From NCBI GenBank assembly GCA_032622095.1, contig CP136069.1, positions 9,378,036 to 9,442,035 of the forward strand: DNA of 64,000 bases. Reading direction: 5' to 3'. Each line of letters begins with the position of its first letter. The first letter of the stretch is position 1. The stretch comes from Siphonodentalium dalli (Eukaryota > Mollusca > Scaphopoda > Gadilida > Siphonodentaliidae). Below are positions 11,196 to 23,850 of the stretch, piece after piece. The translations under genes were made by a program, and so were the position numbers. Below the pieces are notes generated by a model. That model saw only the letters and a program-made list of their open reading frames with translations. It made no database searches and was not told the origin of the DNA.

Positions 11196-13948
11196 TATAG
11201 GTATAGAGTAGATAAACACACTGTATTACTGTCTCATCATTGGGAGGTATAGGTATAGAGTAGATAAACACACTGTATTACTGTCTCATCATTGGGAGTT
11301 ATAGGTATAGAGTAGATAAACACACTGTATTACTGTCTCATCATTGGGAGGTATAGGTATAGAGTAGATAAACACACTGTATTACTGTCTCATCATTGGG
11401 AGGTATAGGTATAGAGTAGATAAACACACTGTATTACTGTCACATCATTGGGAGGTATAGGTATAGAGTAGATAAATACACTGTATTACTGTCTCATCAT
11501 TGGGAGGTATAGGTATAGAGTAGATAAATACACTGTATTACTGTCTCATCATTGGGAGTTATAGGTATAGAGTAGATAAACACACTGTATTACTGTCTCA
11601 TCATTAGGAGTTATAGGTATAGCGTAGATAAATACACTGTATTACTGTCTCATCATTGGGAGGTATAGGTATAGAGTAGATAAACACACTGTATTACTGT
11701 CTCATCATTGGGAGGTATAGCGTAGATAAATACACTGTATTACTGTCACATCATTGGGAGGTATAGGTATAGAGTAGATAAATACACTGTATTACTGTCA
11801 CATCATTGGGAGGTATAGAGTAGATAAACACACTGTATTACTGTCACATCATTGGGAGGTATAGAGTAGATAAATACACTGTATTACTGTCACATCATTG
11901 GGAGGTATAGGTATAGAGTAGATAAATACACTGTATTACTGTCTCATCATTGGGAGGTATAGAGTAGATAAATACACTGTATTACTGTCTCATCATTGGG
12001 AGTTATAGGTATAGAGTAGATAAATACACTGTATTACTGTCTCATCATTGGGAGGTATAGGTATAGAGTAGATAAACACACTGTATTACTGTCTCATCAT
12101 TGGGAGGTATAGGTATAGAGTAGATAAATACACTGTATTACTGTCTCATCATTGGGAGTTATAGCGTAGATAAACACACTGTATTACTGTCTCATCATTG
12201 GGAGTTATAGGTATAGAGTAGATAAACACACTGTATTACTGTCACATCATTGGGAGTTATAGGTATATAGTAGATAAACACACTGTATTACTGTCTCATC
12301 ATTAGGAGGTATAGGTATAGAGTAGATAAACACACTGTATTACTGTCTCATCATTGGGAGGTATAGGTATAGAGTAGATAAACACACTGTATTACTGTCT
12401 CATCATTGGGAGTTATAGCGTAGATAAACACACTGTATTACTGTCTCATCATTGGGAGGTATAGCGTAGATAAACACACTGTATTACTGTCTCATCATTG
12501 GGAGGTATAGCGTAGATAAACACACTGTATTACTGTCTCATCATTGGGAGTTATAGCGTAGATAAACACACTGTATTACTGTCTCATCATTGGGAGGTAT
12601 AGGTATAGAGTAGATAAACACACTGTATTACTGTCACATCATTGGGAGGTATAGGTATAGAGTAGATAAATACACTGTATTACTGTCTCATCATTGGGAG
12701 GTATAGAGTAGATAAATACACTGTATTACTGTCTCATCATTGGGAGGTATAGAGTAGATAAATACACTGTATTACTGTCTCATCATTGGGAGGTATAGAG
12801 TAGATAAATACACTGTATTACTGTCTCATCATTGGGAGGTATAGAGTAGATAAACACACTGTATTACTGTCTCATCATTGGGAGTTATAGCGTAGATAAA
12901 CACACTGTATTACTGTCTCATCATTGGGAGGTATAGGTATAGAGTAGATAAACACACTGTATTACTGTCACATCATTGGGAGGTATAGGTATAGAGTAGA
13001 TAAATACACTGTATTACTGTCTCATCATTGGGAGGTATAGAGTAGATAAATACACTGTATTACTGTCTCATCATTGGGAGGTATAGAGTAGATAAATACA
13101 CTGAATTACTGTCTCATCATTGGGAGGTATAGGTATAGAGTAGATAAATACACTGTATTACTGTCACATCATTGGGAGGTATAGCGTATAAACACACTGT
13201 ATTACTGTCTCATCATTGGGAGGTATAGAGTAGATAAATACACTGTATTACTGTCACATCATTGGGAGTTATAGGTATAGAGTAGATAAATACACTGTAT
13301 TACTGTCTCATCATTGGGAGGTATAGAGTAGATAAACACACTGTATTACTGTCTCATCATTGGGAGGTATAGGTATAGAGTAGATAAACACACTGTATTA
13401 CTGTCACATCATTGGGAGTTATAGGTATAGAGTAGATAAATACACTGAATTACTGTCTCATCATTGGGAGTTATAGGTATAGAGTAGATAAATACACTGT
13501 ATTACTGTCTCATCATTGGGAGGTATAGGTATAGAGTAGATAAACACACTGTATTACTGTCACATCATTGGGAGTTATAGGTATAGAGTAGATAAATACA
13601 CTGTATTACTGTCTCATCATTGGGAGGTATAGGTATAGAGTAGATAAACACACTGTATTACTGTCACATCATTGGGAGTTATAGGTATAGAGTAGATAAA
13701 CACACTGTATTACTGTCTCATCATTGGGAGGTATAGCGTAGATAAATACACTGTATTACTGTCTCATCATTGGGAGGTATAGCGTAGATAAATACACTGT
13801 ATTACTGTCTCATCATTGGGAGGTATAGGTATAGTGTAGATAAATACACTGTATTACTGTCACATCATTGGGAGTTATAGGTATAGAGTAGATAAACACA
13901 CTGTATTACTGTCTCATCATTGGGAGGTATAGGTATAGAGTAGATAAA
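11196..13948. repeat. Higher-order block II, copy B (2,753 bp)
   Basis: Tandem second copy of the block at 8,464-11,268. Differences I saw: one substitution (T at 12,268 against G at 9,536, giving TATATAG) and loss of one 52-bp monomer near 13,226, where copy A has an extra T18/T31 monomer at about 10,505-10,556. The copies part after 13,948, where position 1 becomes T (13,949) against C (11,269). Near-identity over 2.7 kb implies recent duplication. Confidence 0.88.
13149..13192. repeat. 44-bp monomer
   Basis: Block II copy B counterpart of the 44-bp monomer at 10,417, with the same two deletions, T1 and A18. Confidence 0.93.
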
Positions 13949-16790
13949 TACACTGTATTACTGTCTCATCATTGGGAGGTATAGGTATAGAGTAGATAAA
14001 TACACTGTATTACTGTCTCATCATTGGGAGTTATAGGTATAGAGTAGATAAATACACTGTATTACTGTCTCATCATTGGGAGGTATAGGTATAGAGTAGA
14101 TAAATACACTGTATTACTGTCTCATCATTGGGAGGTATAGCGTAGATAAATACACTGTATTACTGTCTCATCATTGGGAGTTATAGGTATAGAGTAGATA
14201 AACACACTGTATTACTGTCTCATCATTGGGAGTTATAGGTATAGCATAGATAAACACACTGTATTACTGTCACATCATTGGGAGGTATAGGTATAGAGTA
14301 GATAAATACACTGTATTACTGTCACATCATTGGGAGGTATAGGTATAGAGTAGATAAATACACTGTATTACTGTCTCATCATTGGGAGTTATAGGTATAG
14401 AGTAGATAAACACACTGTATTACTGTCTCATCATTGGGAGTTATAGGTATAGAGTAGATAAACACACTGTATTACTGTCACATCATTGGGAGGTATAGGT
14501 ATAGAGTAGATAAATACACTGTATTACTGTCACATCATTGGGAGGTATAGGTATAGAGTAGATAAATACACTGTATTACTGTCTCATCATTGGGAGGTAT
14601 AGGTATAGAGTAGATAAATACACTGTATTACTGTCTCATCATTGGGAGTTATAGGTATAGAGTAGATAAACACACTGTATTACTGTCACATCATTGGGAG
14701 TTATAGGTATAGAGTAGATAAATACACTGTATTACTGTCTCATCATTGGGAGTTATAGGTATAGAGTAGATAAACACACTGTATTACTGTCTCATCATTG
14801 GGAGTTATAGGTATAGAGTAGATAAACACACTGTATTACTGTCTCATCATTGGGAGTTATAGGTATAGAGTAGATAAACACACTGTATTACTGTCTCATC
14901 ATTGGGAGTTATAGGTATAGAGTAGATAAATACACTGTATTACTGTCTCATCATTGGGAGGTATAGCGTAGATAAACACACTGTATTACTGTCTCATCAT
15001 TGGGAGTTATAGGTATAGAGTAGATAAATACACTGTATTACTGTCACATCATTGGGAGGTATAGGTATAGAGTAGATAAACACACTGTATTACTGTCTCA
15101 TCATTGGGAGTTATAGGTATAGAGTAGATAAATACACTGTATTACTGTCACATCATTGGGAGGTATAGGTATAGAGTAGATAAACACACTGTATTACTGT
15201 CACATCATTGGGAGGTATAGGTATAGAGTAGATAAACACACTGTATTACTGTCACATCATTGGGAGTTATAGGTATAGAGTAGATAAACACACTGTATTA
15301 CTGTCTCATCATTAGGAGGTATAGGTATAGAGTAGATAAACACACTGTATTACTGTCACATCATTGGGAGTTATAGGTATAGAGTAGATAAACACACTGT
15401 ATTACTGTCTCATCATTGGGAGTTATAGGTATAGAGTAGATAAACACACTGTATTACTGTCACATCATTAGGAGTTATAGGTATAGAGTAGATAAATACA
15501 CTGTATTACTGTCTCATCATTGGGAGTTATAGGTATAGAGTAGATAAACACACTGTATTACTGTCTCATCATTGGGAGTTATAGGTATAGCATAGATAAA
15601 CACACTGTATTACTGTCACATCATTGGGAGGTATAGGTATAGAGTAGATAAATACACTGTATTACTGTCACATCATTGGGAGGTATAGGTATAGAGTAGA
15701 TAAATACACTGTATTACTGTCTCATCATTGGGAGTTATAGGTATAGAGTAGATAAACACACTGTATTACTGTCTCATCATTGGGAGGTATAGGTATAGAG
15801 TAGATAAATACACTGTATTACTGTCACATCATTGGGAGGTATAGGTATAGAGTAGATAAATACACTGTATTACTGTCTCATCATTGGGAGTTATAGGTAT
15901 AGAGTAGATAAATACACTGTATTACTGTCACATCATTGGGAGGTATAGGTATAGAGTAGATAAATACACTGTATTACTGTCTCATCATTGGGAGTTATAG
16001 GTATAGAGTAGATAAACACACTGTATTACTGTCACATCATTGGGAGGTATAGGTATAGAGTAGATAAATACACTGTATTACTGTCTCATCATTGGGAGGT
16101 ATAGGTATAGAGTAGATAAACACACTGTATTACTGTCTCATCATTGGGAGGTATAGAGTAGATAAATACACTGTATTACTGTCTCATCATTGGGAGGTAT
16201 AGGTATAGAGTAGATAAATACACTGTATTACTGTCACATCATTGGGAGTTATAGGTATAGAGTAGATAAATACACTGTATTACTGTCTCATCATTGGGAG
16301 GTATAGGTATAGAGTAGATAAATACACTGTATTACTGTCTCATCATTGGGAGTTATAGGTATAGAGTAGATAAACACACTGTATTACTGTCTCATCATTA
16401 GGAGTTATAGGTATAGAGTAGATAAACACACTGTATTACTGTCACATCATTGGGAGGTATAGGTATAGAGTAGATAAATACACTGTATTACTGTCTCATC
16501 ATTGGGAGTTATAGGTATAGCATAGATAAATACACTGTATTACTGTCACATCATTAGGAGGTATAGGTATAGAGTAGATAAATACACTGTATTACTGTCA
16601 CATCATTGGGAGTTATAGGTATAGAGTAGATAAATACACTGTATTACTGTCTCATCATTGGGAGGTATAGGTATAGAGTAGATAAACACACTGTATTACT
16701 GTCACATCATTGGGAGGTATAGGTATAGAGTAGATAAACACACTGTATTACTGTCACATCATTGGGAGGTATAGGTATAGAGTAGATAAA

Positions 16791-17206
16791 TACACTGTAT
16801 TACTGTCTCAACATTGGGAGTTATAGGTATAGAGTAGATAAACACACTGTATTACTGTCACATCATTGGGAGGTATAGGTATAGAGTAGATAAATACACT
16901 GTATTACTGTCTCAACATTGGGAGTTATAGGTATAGAGTAGATAAATACACTGTATTACTGTCTCAACATTGGGAGTTATAGGTATAGAGTAGATAAATA
17001 CACTGTATTACTGTCATATCATTGGGAGTTATAGGTATAGAGTAGATAAACACACTGTATTACTGTCACATCATTGGGAGGTATAGGTATAGAGTAGATA
17101 AACACACTGTATTACTGTCACATCATTGGGAGGTATAGGTATAGAGTAGATAAATACACTGTATTACTGTCTCAACATTGGGAGTTATAGGTATAGAGTA
17201 GATAAA
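16791..17206. repeat. Local cluster of A21 monomers
   Basis: Four monomers carry A at position 21 (TCTCAACATT instead of TCTCATCATT), with the variant base at 16,811, 16,915, 16,967 and 17,175, spaced 104, 52 and 208 bp. Elsewhere I found this change only at 7,113. All four are T1/T18/T31 monomers, so one founder probably spread locally. Confidence 0.85.
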
Positions 17207-17778
17207 TACACTGTATTACTGTCACATCATTAGGAGTTATAGGTATAGAGTAGATAAACACACTGTATTACTGTCTCATCATTGGGAGTTATAGGTATAG
17301 AGTAGATAAACACACTGTATTACTGTCACATCATTGGGAGGTATAGGTATAGAGTAGATAAACACACTGTATTACTGTCACATCATTGGGAGTTATAGGT
17401 ATAGAGTAGATAAATACACTGTATTACTGTCTCATCATTGGGAGGTATAGGTATAGAGTAGATAAACACACTGTATTACTGTCACATCATTGGGAGGTAT
17501 AGGTATAGAGTAGATAAATACACTGTATTACTGTCACATCATTGGGAGGTATAGGTATAGAGTAGATAAATACACTGTATTACTGTCTCATCATTGGGAG
17601 GTATAGGTATAGAGTAGATAAATACACTGTATTACTGTCTCATCATTGGGAGTTATAGGTATAGAGTAGATAAATACACTGTATTACTGTCTCATCATTG
17701 GGAGTTATAGGTATAGAGTAGATAAATACACTGTATTACTGTCTCATCATTGGGAGTTATAGGTATAGAGTAGATAAA

Positions 17779-17916
17779 TACACTGTATTACTGTCACATC
17801 ATTGGGAGGTATAGAGTAGATAAACACACTGTATTACTGTCTCATCATTGGGAGGTATAGAGTAGATAAACACACTGTATTACTGTCTCATCATTGGGAG
17901 GTATAGAGTAGATAAA
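17779..17916. repeat. Three consecutive 46-bp monomers
   Basis: Short monomers starting at 17,779, 17,825 and 17,871, all G31 with A43. They form an isolated short-monomer island in a stretch of otherwise full-length monomers (none from 16.2 to 17.8 kb, then none until 19.9 kb). Confidence 0.9.
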
Positions 17917-18853
17917 CACACTGTATTACTGTCTCATCATTGGGAGGTATAGGTATAGAGTAGATAAACACACTGTATTACTGTCTCATCATTGGGAGTT
18001 ATAGGTATAGAGTAGATAAATACACTGTATTACTGTCTCATCATTGGGAGGTATAGGTATAGAGTAGATAAACACACTGTATTACTGTCACATCATTGGG
18101 AGGTATAGGTATAGAGTAGATAAACAAACTGTATTACTGTCATATCATTGGGAGTTATAGGTATAGAGTAGATAAACACACTGTATTACTGTCTCATCAT
18201 TGGGAGTTATAGGTATAGAGTAGATAAACACACTGTATTACTGTCACATCATTGGGAGGTATAGGTATAGAGTAGATAAACACACTGTATTACTGTCACA
18301 TCATTGGGAGGTATAGGTATAGAGTAGATAAACACACTGTATTACTGTCACATCATTGGGAGTTATAGGTATAGCGTAGATAAATACACTGTATTACTGT
18401 CTCATCATTGGGAGGTATAGGTATAGAGTAGATAAACACACTGTATTACTGTCTCATCATTGGGAGTTATAGGTATAGAGTAGATAAACACACTGTATTA
18501 CTGTCTCATCATTGGGAGTTATAGGTATAGAGTAGATAAACACACTGTATTACTGTCACATCATTGGGAGGTATAGGTATAGAGTAGATAAACAAACTGT
18601 ATTACTGTCATATCATTGGGAGTTATAGGTATAGAGTAGATAAACACACTGTATTACTGTCTCATCATTGGGAGGTATAGGTATAGAGTAGATAAACACA
18701 CTGTATTACTGTCTCATCATTGGGAGGTATAGGTATAGCATAGATAAACACACTGTATTACTGTCACATCATTGGGAGGTATAGGTATAGAGTAGATAAA
18801 TACACTGTATTACTGTCTCATCATTGGGAGGTATAGGTATAGAGTAGATAAAC

Positions 18854-19805
18854 ACACTGTATTACTGTCTCATCATTGGGAGTTATAGGTATAGAGTAGA
18901 TAAACACACTGTATTACTGTCTCATCATTGGGAGGTATAGGTATAGAGTAGATAAACACACTGTATTACTGTCTCATCATTGGGAGTTATAGGTATAGAG
19001 TAGATAAATACACTGTATTACTGTCTCATCATTGGGAGGTATAGGTATAGAGTAGATAAACACACTGTATTACTGTCTCATCATTGGGAGGTATAGGTAT
19101 AGAGTAGATAAACACACTGTATTACTGTCTCATCATTGGGAGTTATAGGTATAGAGTAGATAAACACACTGTATTACTGTCTCATCATTGGGAGGTATAC
19201 GTATAGAGTAGATAAACACACTGTATTACTGTCTCATCATTGGGAGGTATAGGTATAGAGTAGATAAATACACTGTATTACTGTCACATCATTGGGAGGT
19301 ATAGGTATAGAGTAGATAAACACACTGTATTACTGTCTCATCATTGGGAGTTATAGGTATAGAGTAGATAAATACACTGTATTACTGTCTCATCATTGGG
19401 AGTTATAGGTATAGAGTAGATAAACACACTGTATTACTGTCTCATCATTGGGAGGTATAGGTATAGAGTAGATAAACACACTGTATTACTGTCTCATCAT
19501 TGGGAGTTATAGGTATAGAGTAGATAAATACACTGTATTACTGTCTCATCATTGGGAGGTATAGGTATAGAGTAGATAAACACACTGTATTACTGTCTCA
19601 TCATTGGGAGGTATAGGTATAGAGTAGATAAACACACTGTATTACTGTCTCATCATTGGGAGTTATAGGTATAGAGTAGATAAATACACTGTATTACTGT
19701 CTCATCATTGGGAGGTATAGGTATAGAGTAGATAAACACACTGTATTACTGTCTCATCATTGGGAGGTATAGGTATAGAGTAGATAAATACACTGTATTA
19801 CTGTC
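18854..19805. repeat. 520-bp (ten-monomer) repeat, nearly two copies
   Basis: The string at 18,854-19,285 matches 19,374-19,805 at offset 520 bp over 432 bp with two differences: position 1 at 19,165 (C) against 19,685 (T), and position 36 at 19,200 (C) against 19,720 (G). The 19,200 change is the leftmost C36 monomer in the window. No short monomers are involved. Confidence 0.82.
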
Positions 19806-21210
19806 TCATCATTGGGAGTTATAGGTATAGAGTAGATAAACACACTGTATTACTGTCACATCATTGGGAGGTATAGGTATAGAGTAGATAAATACACTGT
19901 ATTACTGTCTCATCATTGGCAGGTATAGCGTAGATAAATACACTGTATTACTGTCTCATCATTGGCAGGTATAGCGTAGATAAATACACTGTATTACTGT
20001 CTCATCATTGGGAGGTATAGGTATAGCGTAGATAAATACACTGTATTACTGTCTCATCATTGGGAGGTATAGGTATATAGTAGATAAATACACTGTATTA
20101 CTGTCACATCATTGGGAGGTATAGGTATAGAGTAGATAAACAAACTGTATTACTGTCTCATCATTGGGAGGTATAGGTATAGAGTAGATAAACAAACTGT
20201 ATTACTGTCACATCATTAGGAGTTATAGGTATAGAGTAGATAAATACACTGTATTACTGTCACATCATTGGGAGTTATAGGTATAGAGTAGATAAACACA
20301 CTGTATTACTGTCTCATCATTGGGAGTTATAGGTATAGAGTAGATAAATACACTGTATTACTGTCTCATCATTGGGAGTTATAGGTATAGAGTAGATAAA
20401 TACACTGTATTACTGTCACATCATTGGGAGTTATAGGTATAGAGTAGATAAATACACTGTATTACTGTCACATCATTGGGAGTTATAGGTATAGAGTAGA
20501 TAAACACACTGTATTACTGTCACATCATTGGGAGGTATAGGTATAGAGTAGATAAACACACTGTATTACTGTCACATCATTGGGAGGTATAGGTATAGAG
20601 TAGATAAACACACTGTATTACTGTCACATCATTGGGAGGTATAGGTATAGAGTAGATAAATACACTGTATTACTGTCACATCATTGGGAGTTATAGGTAT
20701 AGAGTAGATAAACACACTGTATTACTGTCACATCATTGGGAGTTATAGGTATAGAGTAGATAAATACACTGTATTACTGTCTCATCATTGGGAGGTATAG
20801 GTATAGAGTAGATAAACGCACTGTATTACTGTCTCATCATTGGGAGGTATAGGTATAGAGTAGATAAACACACTGTATTACTGTCACATCATTGGGAGGT
20901 ATAGGTATAGAGTAGATAAACACACTGTATTACTGTCTCATCATTGGGAGGTATAGGTATAGAGTAGATAAATACACTGTATTACTGTCTCATCATTGGG
21001 AGGTATAGGTATAGAGTAGATAAACACACTGTATTACTGTCTCATCATTGGGAGGTATAGGTATAGAGTAGATAAACACACTGTATTACTGTCTCATCAT
21101 TGGGAGGTATAGGTATAGAGTAGATAAATACACTGTATTACTGTCTCATCATTGGGAGGTATAGGTATAGAGTAGATAAACACACTGTATTACTGTCTCA
21201 TCATTGGGAG
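19582..21210. repeat. Higher-order block III, copy A (1,629 bp)
   Basis: Identical to 22,222-23,850 at a constant offset of 2,640 bp, except for one base (G at 20,818 against A at 23,458). Markers inside it: two consecutive 46-bp monomers with C28 (TTGGCAGG) at 19,893-19,984, a T42 monomer (GGTATATAG) near 20,070, and A3 monomers (AAACAAACTG) at about 20,143 and 20,195. C28 occurs nowhere else in the window except the partner copy. The 2,640-bp period corresponds to 51 monomers, two of them short. Confidence 0.92.
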
Positions 21211-22221
21211 TTATAGGTATAGAGTAGATAAACACACTGTATTACTGTCTCATCATTGGGAGGTATAGGTATAGAGTAGATAAACACACTGTATTACTGT
21301 CTCATCATTAGGAGGTATAGGTATAGAGTAGATAAACACACTGTATTACTGTCTCATCATTGGGAGGTATAGGTATAGAGTAGATAAATACACTGTATTA
21401 CTGTCTCATCATTGGGAGGTATAGGTATAGAGTAGATAAACACACTGTATTACTGTCTCATCATTGGGAGTTATAGGTATAGAGTAGATAAACACACTGT
21501 ATTACTGTCACATCATTGGGAGTTATAGGTATAGAGTAGATAAATACACTGTATTACTGTCACATCATTGGGAGTTATAGGTATAGAGTAGATAAATACA
21601 CTGTATTACTGTCTCATCATTGGGAGTTATAGGTATAGAGTAGATAAACACACTGTATTACTGTCTCATCATTGGGAGTTATAGGTATAGAGTAGATAAA
21701 CACACTGTATTACTGTCTCATCATTGGGAGTTATAGGTATAGAGTAGATAAATACACTGTATTACTGTCTCATCATTGGGAGTTATAGGTATAGAGTAGA
21801 TAAATACACTGTATTACTGTCACATCATTGGGAGTTATAGGTATAGAGTAGATAAATACACTGTATTACTGTCACATCATTGGGAGTTATAGGTATAGAG
21901 TAGATAAATACACTGTATTACTGTCTCATCATTGGGAGTTATAGGTATAGAGTAGATAAATACACTGTATTACTGTCTCATCATTGGGAGTTATAGGTAT
22001 AGAGTAGATAAACACACTGTATTACTGTCTCATCATTGGGAGGTATAGGTATAGAGTAGATAAACACACTGTATTACTGTCTCATCATTGGGAGTTATAG
22101 GTATAGAGTAGATAAATACACTGTATTACTGTCTCATCATTGGGAGGTATAGGTATAGAGTAGATAAACACACTGTATTACTGTCTCATCATTGGGAGGT
22201 ATAGGTATAGAGTAGATAAAT

Positions 22222-23850
22222 ACACTGTATTACTGTCTCATCATTGGGAGGTATAGGTATAGAGTAGATAAACACACTGTATTACTGTCTCATCATTGGG
22301 AGTTATAGGTATAGAGTAGATAAATACACTGTATTACTGTCTCATCATTGGGAGGTATAGGTATAGAGTAGATAAACACACTGTATTACTGTCTCATCAT
22401 TGGGAGGTATAGGTATAGAGTAGATAAATACACTGTATTACTGTCTCATCATTGGGAGTTATAGGTATAGAGTAGATAAACACACTGTATTACTGTCACA
22501 TCATTGGGAGGTATAGGTATAGAGTAGATAAATACACTGTATTACTGTCTCATCATTGGCAGGTATAGCGTAGATAAATACACTGTATTACTGTCTCATC
22601 ATTGGCAGGTATAGCGTAGATAAATACACTGTATTACTGTCTCATCATTGGGAGGTATAGGTATAGCGTAGATAAATACACTGTATTACTGTCTCATCAT
22701 TGGGAGGTATAGGTATATAGTAGATAAATACACTGTATTACTGTCACATCATTGGGAGGTATAGGTATAGAGTAGATAAACAAACTGTATTACTGTCTCA
22801 TCATTGGGAGGTATAGGTATAGAGTAGATAAACAAACTGTATTACTGTCACATCATTAGGAGTTATAGGTATAGAGTAGATAAATACACTGTATTACTGT
22901 CACATCATTGGGAGTTATAGGTATAGAGTAGATAAACACACTGTATTACTGTCTCATCATTGGGAGTTATAGGTATAGAGTAGATAAATACACTGTATTA
23001 CTGTCTCATCATTGGGAGTTATAGGTATAGAGTAGATAAATACACTGTATTACTGTCACATCATTGGGAGTTATAGGTATAGAGTAGATAAATACACTGT
23101 ATTACTGTCACATCATTGGGAGTTATAGGTATAGAGTAGATAAACACACTGTATTACTGTCACATCATTGGGAGGTATAGGTATAGAGTAGATAAACACA
23201 CTGTATTACTGTCACATCATTGGGAGGTATAGGTATAGAGTAGATAAACACACTGTATTACTGTCACATCATTGGGAGGTATAGGTATAGAGTAGATAAA
23301 TACACTGTATTACTGTCACATCATTGGGAGTTATAGGTATAGAGTAGATAAACACACTGTATTACTGTCACATCATTGGGAGTTATAGGTATAGAGTAGA
23401 TAAATACACTGTATTACTGTCTCATCATTGGGAGGTATAGGTATAGAGTAGATAAACACACTGTATTACTGTCTCATCATTGGGAGGTATAGGTATAGAG
23501 TAGATAAACACACTGTATTACTGTCACATCATTGGGAGGTATAGGTATAGAGTAGATAAACACACTGTATTACTGTCTCATCATTGGGAGGTATAGGTAT
23601 AGAGTAGATAAATACACTGTATTACTGTCTCATCATTGGGAGGTATAGGTATAGAGTAGATAAACACACTGTATTACTGTCTCATCATTGGGAGGTATAG
23701 GTATAGAGTAGATAAACACACTGTATTACTGTCTCATCATTGGGAGGTATAGGTATAGAGTAGATAAATACACTGTATTACTGTCTCATCATTGGGAGGT
23801 ATAGGTATAGAGTAGATAAACACACTGTATTACTGTCTCATCATTGGGAG
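22222..23850. repeat. Higher-order block III, copy B (1,629 bp)
   Basis: Partner of 19,582-21,210, including both C28 short monomers (22,533-22,624), the T42 monomer and the A3 monomers. The copies are separated by 1,011 bp of other monomers, so either the original higher-order unit was 2,640 bp and part has diverged or been replaced, or the block was copied to a non-adjacent place. One substitution in 1,629 bp makes it one of the least diverged large duplications here. Confidence 0.92.

Larger units (their letters stand above)
8464..11268. repeat. Higher-order block II, copy A (2,805 bp)
   Basis: This block is repeated immediately downstream at offset 2,732 bp, changing to 2,680 bp after a one-monomer loss in copy B. 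The copies share 11,196-11,268, so this is a true head-to-tail tandem of a roughly 2.7-kb higher-order unit. It holds about 20 short monomers, a 44-bp monomer at 10,417, and two A8 monomers (10,372 and 10,768) that recur at the equivalent places in copy B. The left boundary is set where 8,463 (G) and 11,195 (T) differ. Confidence 0.88.
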
